A stretch of DNA of 64,000 nt from Martelella endophytica (lineage in GTDB: Bacteria > Pseudomonadota > Alphaproteobacteria > Rhizobiales > Rhizobiaceae): assembly GCF_000960975.1 (NCBI RefSeq), contig NZ_CP010803.1, positions 2,506,404 to 2,570,403 on the forward strand, given 5' to 3'. Under the pieces are notes generated by a model. The model searched no databases and was not told the DNA's origin. It saw nothing but the letters and a program-made list of their open reading frames with translations. Made by a program: the position numbers and the translations under genes. Below, one piece after another: positions 44,678 to 53,695 of the stretch. Numbering within the stretch: the first letter of the stretch is position 1; every line of letters starts with the position of its first letter.

Positions 44678-45625
44678 TCAGCGGTACTGGCCGGCGTATT
44701 TCTCGACCAGTTCGATATTGTCCTTGGTGGTGAAGCCCGGACCCGAATTGATCGAGTTGGAAGGCATCACCCCATAGCGGGCGTAGTTGGTCAGCAGCAC
44801 CACCGGCAGATAGCCCTGCAGATAGGGCTGCTGGTCGATGGCGAAGTTGATCGTCCCGGCCTTGATCGCATCGGCGATCGCGGTCGAAAGATCGAAGGTG
44901 CCGAAATAGATCTGACCGGACTTGCCCATCTCGTCGAGTGCTGCGAGCGTCGGCTCGGCCGAGTTCGGGCCGAGCGTCAGGATCGCGCCGGTATCCGGGT
45001 GGGCGTTCAGATAGGCCTGCACCTTCGACTTGACTTCCGACGGGTCCATGCCGCTGTCGATCATCTGGTCGCCGAGTTCGACGCCGAGACCATCGGCAAA
45101 GCCCTGGCAGCGTTCCACCGAGGCCGGGTTGGTGATGTAGTGATTGACGCAGACGAAGCTTGTCGCGCCGGACTCCTTCTTGGCGCGCTCGCCCGCCAGC
45201 TTGCCGGCGGTATATTCCGGCTGGCCGACATGCATCATCGCGCCGAGCTTCTTCGACTGTTCTTCCGTGCCCGAATTGATGGTGATCACCGGAATGCCCT
45301 TGGCGACGGCGTCCGAAACCGGGCCGGAGAGCACGTCGAAATCGGCGATGGTGACGATGATGCCGTCCGGGTTCGAGGCGGTCGCCTGCTGGACGATGCG
45401 GGCCATGTCGGCGAGGTCGCCGGTCGGCGGGTTGCGATATTCGACTTCCACATCCATCTGCTCGCCCGCCACCTTGATGGCGTTCTTGATGGTGTTCCAC
45501 CAGCTGTCGCTGTCCGGTGCGTGGGAAATCAGTACGAAACGTTCGCCTTCCGCCTGGGCGGCTGCGGGCAGCATGGCGCCAAATGCCATGGCTGTCGCCG
45601 CGAATGCCAAAAGATATTTCTTCAT
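44678..45625 (-). CDS. CUT2 inositol ABC transporter, substrate-binding protein
   Basis: A 315-aa periplasmic binding protein with signal peptide MKKYLLAFAATAMAFGAMLP, then AAAQAEG. It belongs to the ribose-type family 2: RFVLISHAPDSDSWWNTIKN, ATASNPDGIIVTIADFDVLS, then TGAILTLGPNSAEPTLAALD. Context with iolCDEB and IolR points to myo-inositol. It is the first gene of the uptake/catabolic operon; an IolR-type site lies about 90 bp upstream. Confidence 0.88.
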   Translation of the reverse strand: MKKYLLAFAATAMAFGAMLPAAAQAEGERFVLISHAPDSDSWWNTIKNAIKVAGEQMDVEVEYRNPPTGDLADMARIVQQATASNPDGIIVTIADFDVLSGPVSDAVAKGIPVITINSGTEEQSKKLGAMMHVGQPEYTAGKLAGERAKKESGATSFVCVNHYITNPASVERCQGFADGLGVELGDQMIDSGMDPSEVKSKVQAYLNAHPDTGAILTLGPNSAEPTLAALDEMGKSGQIYFGTFDLSTAIADAIKAGTINFAIDQQPYLQGYLPVVLLTNYARYGVMPSNSINSGPGFTTKDNIELVEKYAGQYR

Positions 45626-45712
45626 GTGGTCCTCCCGTTCAGGGCTGTCGCAGCTCCTCAGATGCGAGAGCCCTCTCCCAATACGGCCAGCCTCCCCGCC
45701 GACCGCTCCAAA

Positions 45713-45726
45713 GGAATTTATATTCC
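45713..45726. promoter_or_regulatory. IolR-type operator upstream of the transporter/iol operon
   Basis: GGAATTTATATTCC is an exact GGAA-N6-TTCC palindrome, the motif reported for the RpiR-type IolR of Sinorhizobium meliloti. It lies between iolR and the binding-protein gene, on the expected promoter. Confidence 0.7.
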
Positions 45727-45739
45727 AAAATTTCTCATT

Positions 45740-46576
45740 TCAATATTTTTTTTCCATTTTGAGGCTTTCACGTGCCGAGCCGACCGCGACTGCCAGCGCG
45801 ATGGCGAGTGAAAGGCTGGCCGACAGTGCACGGAAGGCACCGACATCGAGTTCGGCCACATAAAGCGGGATGGCGCCGAGCCGCGTCAGCGGGCTTGTGA
45901 TAAAGTCGGTGATGGCGACCAGCTTCGCGCCCTGGGCGGCGCCGACATCGGCAAGCGTGATCGTCTTTTCGCTGTAGGGCGCGAAGGTGACGGCGATGAC
46001 GGCGTCTTCCGGGCCGATGGTGTGGGTGAGGCTGACATCGGCAAGGCCGCTGTGGAGGACGGCCGGAATGTCCATCTTCTCGAAGGCGTAGGCGAGGTAG
46101 GAGGTCACCGGAAAGGCACGGCGGAAGCCGGCGAGATGGATGGTGCGTGCCCCGGCCAGCGTCTTGACGGCCTCCTCGAGCGAGGCGGCGTCCACCGAAG
46201 TCAGCAGGTTTTCGAGCGAAGTCCGACCGACATCGACGAATTCGGCAAGAAGGGCGGCCGGCGAGCCGCTGCCATGGTCCTTCAGCGTCTGGATGCGGGT
46301 GCCGTAATCCGGCCATTTGCGCGAATAGTCGGTGCGGAACAGCTTCTGCATCTCCGAGAATCCGGAAAAGCCGAGTTCCTGACAGAAGCGCATGAAGGCG
46401 GACGGCTGCACGCCGGCATCGGCGGAGAGCTCCGCTACCGTCGACACTGCCACCCGGTCCGGATTGGCCGCAATGAAATCGCCGCACTGCTTCAGCCGTT
46501 TCGGCAGGTCCGGAAGGCGTGCGCCGAGGCGCTCGAAGAAGTCGTCGATCGTTTCGGGCGCGGCGTTCTGCGGCAT
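45740..46576 (-). CDS. iolR: RpiR family regulator, IolR-like
   Basis: A 278-aa protein starting at ATG 46576. The N-terminal HTH_6 domain (FERLGARLPDLPKRLKQCGD, then VAVSTVAELSADAGVQPSAF and MRFCQELGFSGFSEMQKL) is followed by a SIS sugar-binding domain (ARTIHLAGFRRAFPVTSYLA, then VIAVTFAPYSEKTITLADVG). In rhizobia an RpiR protein of this type represses inositol genes and is relieved by an inositol intermediate. It sits between the iol operon and iolG, with matching operator-like palindromes on both sides. Confidence 0.9.
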   Translation of the reverse strand: MPQNAAPETIDDFFERLGARLPDLPKRLKQCGDFIAANPDRVAVSTVAELSADAGVQPSAFMRFCQELGFSGFSEMQKLFRTDYSRKWPDYGTRIQTLKDHGSGSPAALLAEFVDVGRTSLENLLTSVDAASLEEAVKTLAGARTIHLAGFRRAFPVTSYLAYAFEKMDIPAVLHSGLADVSLTHTIGPEDAVIAVTFAPYSEKTITLADVGAAQGAKLVAITDFITSPLTRLGAIPLYVAELDVGAFRALSASLSLAIALAVAVGSARESLKMEKKY

Positions 46577-46622
46577 TTTCGTTTCGGTATCCTTTAGCGC
46601 ATATTCCAATATTGACGGTTTT

Positions 46623-46636
46623 AGAATTTTTATTCT
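46623..46636. promoter_or_regulatory. IolR-like palindrome between iolR and iolG
   Basis: AGAATTTTTATTCT keeps the spacing and dyad of GGAA-N6-TTCC with one substitution per half (AGAA/TTCT), 36 bp before the iolG start. A partial TATTCCAATATTGA lies beside it. It may control iolG and iolR. Confidence 0.5.
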
Positions 46637-46671
46637 ATCGTGGCAAGCAATCGATTTCCGGAGGAGTACCC

Positions 46672-47670
46672 ATGACAATTCAGATCGCGCTTCTCGGCGC
46701 GGGCCGTATCGGCAAGGTCCATGCACGCGCAATTGCGGCCACGCCCGGCGTGGCGCTTGCCGCCGTCGCCGACGCCATGCCCGAAGCGGCAGAGGCCATT
46801 TCCGCAGCATATGGCGCACCGGCGCTGAGCATCGATCAGATCGAGGCGGATGATTCGATCGCTGCCGTAATTATCTGCACGCCGACACCCACGCATGCCG
46901 ACCTTATCGAGCGTTTTGTGAAGGCGAAGAAAGCGGTGTTCTGCGAAAAGCCGATCGACCTTTCGGTTGAGCGCGTGCGCGCCTGCCTCGATGTCGTGCG
47001 GGCTGAAAACGGCACGCTGATGCTTGGCTTCAACCGCCGTTTCGATCCGCATTTCCGCGCCGTGCGCAAGGCGATCGACGATGGCGCGATCGGCGATGTC
47101 GAGATGGTGCAGATCGTCTCGCGCGATCCCGCTCCGCCGCCGCCGGCCTATGTCATGGCTTCCGGCGGCATCTTCCGCGACATGACCATCCACGATTTCG
47201 ACATGGCCCGCTTCCTGCTTGGCGAGGAGATCGACAGCGTGATGGCGAGTGCTTCGAGCCTTGTCGATCCCGAGATCGGCAAGGCGGGGGATTATGATAG
47301 CGCCTCGATCATCCTGACCACGGCATCCGGCCGGCAGTGCTCTATCTCGAATTCGCGCCGCGCCACCTTCGGCTATGATCAGCGCATCGAGGTTTTGGGT
47401 TCGCTCGGCTCCGTTGCCGCCGAAAACCAGCGGCCGGTCTCCATCGAGATCGCCAATGCAAAAGGCTTCCAGCGCCCGCCGCTCTACGACTTCTTCATGA
47501 CCCGCTATGTCGAAGCTTATGCCGCCGAAATAGCGGCCTTTGCCGCAGCGCTTCAGGATGGCGTTCCGGCGTCGCCCGGTGGTGATGACGGGCTGAAGGC
47601 GCTGGTGATCGCCGAGGCAGCGCTGAAATCGGTCCGCGAAGGTCGCCGTGTCGCGATCTCGGAAATCTGA
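46672..47670 (+). CDS. iolG: Inositol 2-dehydrogenase
   Basis: A 332-aa Gfo/Idh/MocA dehydrogenase starting at ATG 46672 behind GGAGGAGTACCC. Rossmann motif ALLGAGRIGKVHARAI, conserved CEKPIDL (catalytic Lys), then GFNRRFDPHFRAVRKAIDDG and FRDMTIHDFDMARFLLGEE. The DFDMAR stretch is typical of inositol dehydrogenases. It oxidises myo-inositol to 2-keto-myo-inositol with NAD. Divergent from iolR. Confidence 0.93.
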   Translation: MTIQIALLGAGRIGKVHARAIAATPGVALAAVADAMPEAAEAISAAYGAPALSIDQIEADDSIAAVIICTPTPTHADLIERFVKAKKAVFCEKPIDLSVERVRACLDVVRAENGTLMLGFNRRFDPHFRAVRKAIDDGAIGDVEMVQIVSRDPAPPPPAYVMASGGIFRDMTIHDFDMARFLLGEEIDSVMASASSLVDPEIGKAGDYDSASIILTTASGRQCSISNSRRATFGYDQRIEVLGSLGSVAAENQRPVSIEIANAKGFQRPPLYDFFMTRYVEAYAAEIAAFAAALQDGVPASPGGDDGLKALVIAEAALKSVREGRRVAISEI

Positions 47671-47687
47671 AGATCGTGGGGGAAAGC

Positions 47688-48818
47688 ATGACGCAGTCAC
47701 TCGGCTATGGCCTGATCGGCACGGGCTTCATGGGCAAGTGCCACGCATTGGCCTATCGTTCGGCAACGGCGGTGTTCGGCGATGTCGCCGCACCACGAAT
47801 GGAGATTCTATGCGATACGCCGGAAGAGAAGGCCGGACGCTTCGCGACGCAGTTCGGCTTTCAGCGTGCGACATCTGACTGGCGGGCGGTGATCGACGAT
47901 CCCGCCGTCGATATCGTTTCCATCACCACGCCGAACGGCATGCACAAGGAGATGGCGCTGGCGGCCCTTGCCGCCGGCAAGCACGTGCATCTTGAAAAGC
48001 CGATGGCGCTGACGCTCCAAGACGCGCGGGAGATGGCCGAAGCCGCAGCACGCGCGCCCGGCCGCACTATGGTCGGCTACAACTACCTCCATAATCCGGC
48101 GATTGCCCATGCGCGAAAGCTGATAGAGGAAGGTGCCATCGGCCGGCCGATCCATTTCCGCGGGCTGGTTGACGAGGACTACCAGGCCGATCCGGACCTG
48201 CCCTGGACCTGGCGCGCACGCCGTGCGGATGCCGGTCTTGGCGCGCTTGGCGATCTCGGCTGCCATCTCGTCAGCCTCGCCGTCTTGCTGCTGGGCCCGG
48301 TCGCGAGCGTCATCGCCGAAATGCAGACCGTGCATGAGACCCGCAAGCTCGCCGACAGCGACGAACGCCGGCCGGTCGAAAACGAGGATGTCGCCTCCGC
48401 GCTGCTGACGTTCGAAAGTGGCGTCAACGGCCTGTTTTCCTGCTCGCGCAGCGCCTGGGGTCGCAAGAGCCGGATCGGGCTCGAAATTCATGGCACCAAA
48501 GGCATGATCACCTACGAACAGGAGCGCATGAACGAGCTCCGGCTTTATCGCAATGACGGAACGGGCGCGACGCAGGGGTTCACGACCATTCTGACCGGAC
48601 CGGCGCATCCGCCTTATGGCGAATTCGTGCCGGCGCCCGGTCATCAGCTCGGTTTCAACGACCTGAAGGTGATCGAGGTGCGGTCGTTCCTGAAGGCGAT
48701 CGCGGACGGGACGCTGACTTTCCCGTCCTTTGCCGATGCCTTCCACTACGAAGCCGTCATCCACGCCATTGCCCAGGCTGCGGAAAGCGGGGCGCGCGTT
48801 CGCCCGGAGGCGGCCTGA
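47688..48818 (+). CDS. Gfo/Idh/MocA family oxidoreductase
   Basis: A 376-aa dehydrogenase starting at ATG 47688 (a GTG-region extension to 47676 lacks support). Rossmann motif GLIGTGFMGKCHALAY, catalytic LEKPMALTLQDAREM, then VGYNYLHNPAIAHARKLIEE and the C-terminal domain with LGDLGCHLVSLAVLLLGPVA. It is 17 bp downstream of iolG and likely co-transcribed. It may oxidise another inositol isomer or a related polyol, but the substrate cannot be read from sequence. Confidence 0.87.
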   Translation: MTQSLGYGLIGTGFMGKCHALAYRSATAVFGDVAAPRMEILCDTPEEKAGRFATQFGFQRATSDWRAVIDDPAVDIVSITTPNGMHKEMALAALAAGKHVHLEKPMALTLQDAREMAEAAARAPGRTMVGYNYLHNPAIAHARKLIEEGAIGRPIHFRGLVDEDYQADPDLPWTWRARRADAGLGALGDLGCHLVSLAVLLLGPVASVIAEMQTVHETRKLADSDERRPVENEDVASALLTFESGVNGLFSCSRSAWGRKSRIGLEIHGTKGMITYEQERMNELRLYRNDGTGATQGFTTILTGPAHPPYGEFVPAPGHQLGFNDLKVIEVRSFLKAIADGTLTFPSFADAFHYEAVIHAIAQAAESGARVRPEAA

Positions 48819-48978
48819 TTGCCTCCATTTGCGCATCGTCATGACATGTGTTCATTCCGGGTTTAGATGGGGTGCGCTACAAGGTCACATTTGCTTGAAA
48901 GCTGAGCCCGGTGCTTGTGCGGGCCGGCTGGCAAGGCTACTGAAATGCCCAACGGAAGAACCAAACGAGAGACGCGAC

Positions 48979-49638
48979 ATGCCTGATATCACCAAACGCA
49001 CCCTCCTGCGCGGCCTTGCCATTGGCGGAGCGGGCGCTGCCACGCTTTCCTTCGTTCCCGCGCATGCGCAGGAGCTGCCCAAGAGCCAGGGCAATATCGA
49101 CATGGAAGAGGCGCTGAAGCCGGGGCCGCTTCCCGAGATCGCACTTGGCGACGAAAACGCGCCGGTCAAGATCATCGAATATTTGTCGCTTACCTGCCCG
49201 CATTGCGCCCGTTTCCAGGAAGACACTTTCCCGGCGATCAAGGAAAACTTCATCGACACCGGCAAGGTCTATTACATCTTCCGCGAGTTCCCGTTCGATC
49301 CGCGCGCCATGGCCGCCGTTATGCTGGCCCGCTGCGCCCCGGGCGACAACTATGTTCCGTTTGTCGACATGATGCTCCAGCAGCAGCGCACTTGGGCAAC
49401 GGCCGAGGATGGCAGCGCCGCAATGCTTCAGATGGCGAAACTGGCCGGTTTTACACAGGAAAGCTTCCAGGCTTGCTTGACGGACCAGAAACTGCTCGAT
49501 GAGATAAATGCGGTCAGGGAACGGGCGACGGACGATTTCGGGGTGAATGCCACGCCGACCTTCCTGATCAACGGAAAGAAGTATTCGGGGGAAATGTCGG
49601 TTGACATCATGTCGGCCCTCATCAACAGCATGCTTTGA
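48979..49638 (+). CDS. DsbA family thiol-disulfide oxidoreductase
   Basis: A 219-aa exported protein. The N terminus MPDITKRTLLRGLAIGGAGA, then ATLSFVPAHAQ, is a signal with an RTLLRG start that resembles a weak Tat motif with one Arg. The thioredoxin-fold active site is CPHC (Cys73 and Cys76), followed by VYYIFREFPFDPRAMAAVML and the cis-Pro region VNATPTFLINGKKYSG. It probably catalyses or maintains disulfides in the periplasm. It is a BdbD/DsbA-type protein with no adjacent DsbB. A strong terminator follows. Confidence 0.88.
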   Translation: MPDITKRTLLRGLAIGGAGAATLSFVPAHAQELPKSQGNIDMEEALKPGPLPEIALGDENAPVKIIEYLSLTCPHCARFQEDTFPAIKENFIDTGKVYYIFREFPFDPRAMAAVMLARCAPGDNYVPFVDMMLQQQRTWATAEDGSAAMLQMAKLAGFTQESFQACLTDQKLLDEINAVRERATDDFGVNATPTFLINGKKYSGEMSVDIMSALINSML

Positions 49639-49660
49639 GTGCATCACCGCTGATGCTGTG

Positions 49661-49690
49661 GCGCGCGCCTTCCTTGGCGCGCGCTTTTTT
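49661..49690 (+). terminator. Rho-independent terminator after dsbA-like gene
   Basis: GCGCGCGCC-TTCCTT-GGCGCGCGC followed by TTTTTT. Confidence 0.9.
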
Positions 49691-49722
49691 GTGACGGGTT
49701 CTCCCCTCCCGGGCGCCGGCTC

Positions 49723-52700
49723 ATGAAGTTCACCGGGCTGCGTCTTGTCGGTTTCAAATCCTTCGTCGATGCGAGCGAGTTCGTCATCGCGCCGGGGCTG
49801 ACGGGTGTCGTCGGCCCGAATGGCTGCGGCAAGTCCAATCTCGTCGAGGCACTTCGATGGGTGATGGGCGAGAATTCCTACAAGAACATGCGCGCCTCCG
49901 GCATGGATGACGTGATCTTCTCCGGCTCGGGTAACCGACCGGCGCGCAATTCCGCCGAAGTCGGCCTCGCGATCGACAATTCCGACCGCACGGCGCCTGC
50001 CGCCTTCAACGACAGCGATGAAATCCAAGTGTCGCGCAGGATCATGCGCGAGCAGGGCTCGCTCTACCGCATCAACGGCAAGGAGGCGCGCGCCAAGGAC
50101 GTGCAGCTCCTGTTCGCCGATGCCTCGACCGGCGCACGCTCGCCCTCGATGGTCGGGCAGGGGCGGATCGGCGAGCTGATCCAGGCAAAGCCGCAGGCCC
50201 GTCGCCAGCTTCTCGAAGAGGCCGCCGGCATTTCCGGGCTCTATTCGCGCCGGCACGAGGCCGAACTCCGGCTGCGCGGTGCCGAAACCAATCTGGAGCG
50301 GCTGGAAGACGTCACCGCGCAGCTTTCGACGCAGATCGAGAGCCTGAAGCGCCAGACCCGGCAGGCGATCCGCTTCAAGTCGCTTTCCGCCGAAATCCGC
50401 GCCCATGACGCGATCCTGCTGCATTTGCGCTGGGTTGATGCCAAGGCGGCGGAGGGCGAGGCGGAGAGTGTTCTCAACCAGTTGACCTCCGAGGTCGCCG
50501 GTCGCGCCAACCAGCAGATGGAGGCGGCCAAGGCGCAGGCGATCGCCGGGCTGAAGATGCCCGAGCTGCGCGATGAGGAGGTCGCCGCCGCCGCCCTGCT
50601 GCAGCGCCTGCAGATCGCCCGCCGCCAGCTTGAGGATGATGCCGAACGGCTGCTGCGCCGCCGCGACGAGCTTTCCCGGCGGCTGTTGCAGCTTGCCGAG
50701 GACATCCGCCGCGAAGAGGCGATGGTGGCTGACAACAGCGCCATTCTCGAGCGCCTTGCCGCCGAGGAAGCAGAGCTTTCCGAGCTCATCGGCTTTTCCG
50801 GCGAGGAACTGGCTGAAGCTGAAGCGCGACGTGAAGAGGCCGCCGCGCGGCTTGGCGAGAGCGAGCGGGTGTTTGCCGCGCTGACGTCTGAACGTGCCGA
50901 AGCCGCGGCCCTCAGGGTCCAACTTGACCGCGCCATCGAGGATCTGGCTTCACGCAGTGTTCGGCTTTCGCATCAGGTATCGGAGGCCGATGCAGAGCTT
51001 GCCGATCTTGCGTCGCGCATGGCAGCCCTTCCCGATCCTGCCGAACGGCAGGAGGCGCTGGAGGCGGCAAGCATGGCCGAGGAAGAGGCAATCGGCGCGC
51101 AGGAACAGGCGGAGGCCGCCGTGGACGCGGCGCGTCGCGACGAAGCGATGACGCGCCAGCCGGTGGAGGCGGCGAAAGCCAAGCTGTCGGAAATCGAGAC
51201 CGAGGCGCGCACGATCGAACGCATGCTGGCGGCCAGTGCCGCTGCCGGCGATTTCACCCCGCTCGCCGATCTTCTGAGCATCGAACAGGGATACGAGACG
51301 GCCCTCGGCGCCGTGCTCGGTGACGATCTCGAAACCCCGCTTGACCCTTCCGCTCCCGCCCACTGGCATGGCAATGGCGATGGCACAGGCGACCCGTCGC
51401 TGCCGGATGGCATCCCGCCGCTGGCGGAGATCGTCGAGGCACCGGCTGAGGTGATGCGGCGTTTGCGTCAGGTCGGGCTTGTCGCAGGCGAAACTGCGGA
51501 AGCGGCCATGGCTTCGCTGAAGCCCGGGCAGGAACTGGTGACGAAGGCAGGCGCCGTCTATCGCTGGGACGGACTGGTGAAGGGAGCGGATGCGCCAAGT
51601 GCCGCGGCGCTCCGGCTCTCCCAGAAGAACCGGCTTGCGACACTGGAAAACGAACGCCGCGAGGCAGAGGTGGCGCTGGAAGATGCCCGGCTTGTGCAGG
51701 AGCAGGCAGGCGTAGCGGTCCGCGATGCCGAGATGGCACTTTCGGCCGCGCGCGAAGGTGTGCGTATGGCAGGGCGCAAGGTGGCCGAAGCGCGCACGGC
51801 ACTGGCTGAGGCAGAGCGCGCTTCCGGCGAACTCGTGCGTCGCCGCGACGTGGTCACGGAAGCGCGCAGCCAGCTCGTGGCTCAGCTGGAGGATATCGCC
51901 GTGCGCACCGAGGAAGCGGAAGCACAGCGCGCCGAGGCCCCTGATTTTTCTCTGCTGGAGCAGCAGCTCGATACGCAGGAGGCGGAAGTCGCGCGCTATC
52001 GGGGTGAATTGGCCGAGGCCCGCGCTCGCCATGATGGCCTGATGCGCGAGAACGATTCACGCCGCCGCCGGATCACGGCCATCGGTCAGGAACGGGCGAG
52101 TTGGGAAAACCGCGCCAAAAGCGCCGCCGCCCAGATCGAGACATTGAGGACGCGTGAACTGGAAGCACGTGACGAGCTGGAGACGCTGGAAGAGGCGCCC
52201 GAGGCGCTCGACGAAAAACGCCGGCAGATGGCGCGTGAGATCGAAAAGGCCGAAGAGGCCCGCAAGGCCGCGACCGACCGGCTTGCCGAAGCGGAGAACG
52301 CCCAGCGCGCCGCCGACAAGGTTGCTGCCGAGGCGCTTGCCAGTCTTGCCGAGGTGCGCGAAAAACGCGGGCGCGCCGAAGAGCGGTTGGTATCCGCGCG
52401 CGAGCGCCGCGAGTCTTCCGAGACGCGCATCCGCGAGGTGCTGGAAGTGGCTCCGCACGAGGCCTTCCGGCTGACCGGTCTTGCGCCCGACGCCGATCTG
52501 CCGGAGCCCATATCGGTGGAACGGGCGCTGGAGCGGCTGAAGATCGAGCGTGAACGGCTTGGTGCCGTCAACCTGCGCGCCGAGGAGGAGCAGGCTGAGC
52601 TTTCCGGCCAGCTCGAACTCATCGTCCGCGAACGCGACGACATTATCGATGCCATCCGCAAGCTGCGCGGTGCGATCCAGAGCCTGAACCGCGAGGGGCG

Positions 52701-53184
52701 GGAGCGGCTGCTGGCCGCCTTCGATGCAGTGAACGAGCAGTTCCAGCGGCTCTTCGTCCATCTCTTCGGCGGTGGCATGGCCGAGCTGCAGCTCGTCGAA
52801 TCCGAGGATCCGCTCGAAGCCGGTCTCGAGATCCTCGCCCGCCCGCCGGGCAAGAAGCCGCAGACGATGACGCTGCTTTCCGGCGGCGAGCAGGCGCTGA
52901 CCGCGATGGCGCTGATCTTCGCTGTCTTCCTGACCAACCCGGCGCCGATCTGCGTACTCGACGAGGTCGATGCGCCGCTCGATGATCACAACGTCGAACG
53001 CTACTGCAATCTTCTGGAAGAGATGGCGGCGACCACCGAAACCCGCTTCCTGATCATCACCCACAATCCCATCACTATGGCGCGGATGGATCGTCTTTTC
53101 GGCGTGACCATGGCCGAACAGGGCGTTTCCCAGCTGGTCTCCGTCGATCTGCAGACCGCGGAACAGCTGGTCGAGCAGGTCTGA
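49723..53184 (+). CDS. smc: Chromosome segregation protein SMC
   Basis: A 1153-aa SMC. N-terminal head: Walker A GPNGCGKSN at residues 31-39 and RVMGENSYKNMRA-like region. Coiled coil, then a hinge at about residues 500-640, second coiled coil, and the C-terminal head with signature LLSGGEQALTAMALIF (about 1051) and Walker B ICVLDEVDAPLDDHN. It forms the condensin ring with ScpA/ScpB and organises and segregates the chromosome. The ATG at 49723 has a weak ribosome binding site but the N terminus (MKFTGLRLVGFKSFVDASEF) is canonical. Confidence 0.96.
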   Translation: MKFTGLRLVGFKSFVDASEFVIAPGLTGVVGPNGCGKSNLVEALRWVMGENSYKNMRASGMDDVIFSGSGNRPARNSAEVGLAIDNSDRTAPAAFNDSDEIQVSRRIMREQGSLYRINGKEARAKDVQLLFADASTGARSPSMVGQGRIGELIQAKPQARRQLLEEAAGISGLYSRRHEAELRLRGAETNLERLEDVTAQLSTQIESLKRQTRQAIRFKSLSAEIRAHDAILLHLRWVDAKAAEGEAESVLNQLTSEVAGRANQQMEAAKAQAIAGLKMPELRDEEVAAAALLQRLQIARRQLEDDAERLLRRRDELSRRLLQLAEDIRREEAMVADNSAILERLAAEEAELSELIGFSGEELAEAEARREEAAARLGESERVFAALTSERAEAAALRVQLDRAIEDLASRSVRLSHQVSEADAELADLASRMAALPDPAERQEALEAASMAEEEAIGAQEQAEAAVDAARRDEAMTRQPVEAAKAKLSEIETEARTIERMLAASAAAGDFTPLADLLSIEQGYETALGAVLGDDLETPLDPSAPAHWHGNGDGTGDPSLPDGIPPLAEIVEAPAEVMRRLRQVGLVAGETAEAAMASLKPGQELVTKAGAVYRWDGLVKGADAPSAAALRLSQKNRLATLENERREAEVALEDARLVQEQAGVAVRDAEMALSAAREGVRMAGRKVAEARTALAEAERASGELVRRRDVVTEARSQLVAQLEDIAVRTEEAEAQRAEAPDFSLLEQQLDTQEAEVARYRGELAEARARHDGLMRENDSRRRRITAIGQERASWENRAKSAAAQIETLRTRELEARDELETLEEAPEALDEKRRQMAREIEKAEEARKAATDRLAEAENAQRAADKVAAEALASLAEVREKRGRAEERLVSARERRESSETRIREVLEVAPHEAFRLTGLAPDADLPEPISVERALERLKIERERLGAVNLRAEEEQAELSGQLELIVRERDDIIDAIRKLRGAIQSLNREGRERLLAAFDAVNEQFQRLFVHLFGGGMAELQLVESEDPLEAGLEILARPPGKKPQTMTLLSGGEQALTAMALIFAVFLTNPAPICVLDEVDAPLDDHNVERYCNLLEEMAATTETRFLIITHNPITMARMDRLFGVTMAEQGVSQLVSVDLQTAEQLVEQV

Positions 53185-53233
53185 GCGTCGAAAGAACCGA
53201 TAGCAGGTGTCTTGCCGGGCAGGGGGCTCTAGT

Positions 53234-53264
53234 CACACACTCTCTCAGAGGGAGAGTTCGTGTG
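53234..53264 (+). terminator. Stem-loop after smc
   Basis: CACAC and ACTCTC pair with GAGAGT and GTGTG across a 7-nt loop and a 2-nt bulge. There is no T-tract, so termination is uncertain. Confidence 0.4.
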
Positions 53265-53347
53265 GGAAAGGGGACAGTCCGAAGTGGATCGGGTTTCGGT
53301 TCCCATTCGGGACAGCGCCCCCGGTTTCATAAACCGATCGCCTTGGC

Positions 53348-53599
53348 TCAGGGCAAGGGGCGCCAGAACGGGGTGCGGGCGAGCTTTTCGGCTTCGGTGC
53401 GGGTCAGGCCGAAATCCTGCAGCATTTCCGGTGTCAGGTCCGGCAGATCGCGGCGCATCCTGCGGCGTTCGATATAGCGATGGGCCCAGAGTTTCATCAG
53501 GGCGAGGCCGGTCGCGGTCTGGTCACGACGCGCCTCCATCCTGTTCAGGAACTCCGTTCGTGCGATTTTCTCAACTTTGCGTGCGGCTTGATAATCCAT
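53348..53599 (-). CDS. DUF1127 domain protein
   Basis: An 83-aa protein starting at ATG 53599 (MDYQAARKVEKIARTEFLNR). The C-terminal half RRRMRRDLPDLTPEMLQDFG, then LTRTEAEKLARTPFWRP, is the DUF1127 (YjiS-like) arginine-rich motif. Alphaproteobacterial members are small RNA-binding-like proteins with roles in phosphate/carbon control and RNA turnover. Start choice: GAGGAAAGAAGAA lies upstream, and the in-frame extension to 53668 is unconserved. It is divergent from a LysR gene, which may control it. Confidence 0.8.
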   Translation of the reverse strand: MDYQAARKVEKIARTEFLNRMEARRDQTATGLALMKLWAHRYIERRRMRRDLPDLTPEMLQDFGLTRTEAEKLARTPFWRPLP

Positions 53600-53673
53600 T
53601 TCTTCTTTCCTCTCTATGCCCATTGATATAGGCTCTCCGGGGCAACAAGAAAATTGAGTAATCGTCACCCAAT

Positions 53674-53692
53674 TTGTGAGAGAAATTCACAA
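53674..53692. promoter_or_regulatory. Inverted repeat next to the LysR start codon
   Basis: TTGTGA-N7-TCACAA is perfect and ends 3 bp before the LysR start codon at 53696, in the gap to the divergent DUF1127 gene. It is probably an autoregulatory LysR site; the spacer is one base too long for the CRP consensus. Confidence 0.4.
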
Positions 53693-53695
53693 CGC

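Noticed and set aside
49040..49075. Tat signal in the DsbA-like protein
   Set aside because: Only KRTLLRG is present with no twin Arg before a hydrophobic stretch of the right form; Sec export is as likely.
48937..50922. A 661-codon minus-strand frame over dsbA and smc
   Set aside because: Antisense to two well-supported genes; no recognisable motif in the translation.
53674..53692. TTGTGA-N7-TCACAA as a CRP site
   Set aside because: CRP needs a 6-bp spacer between TGTGA and TCACA; here it is 7. A LysR site is more plausible.
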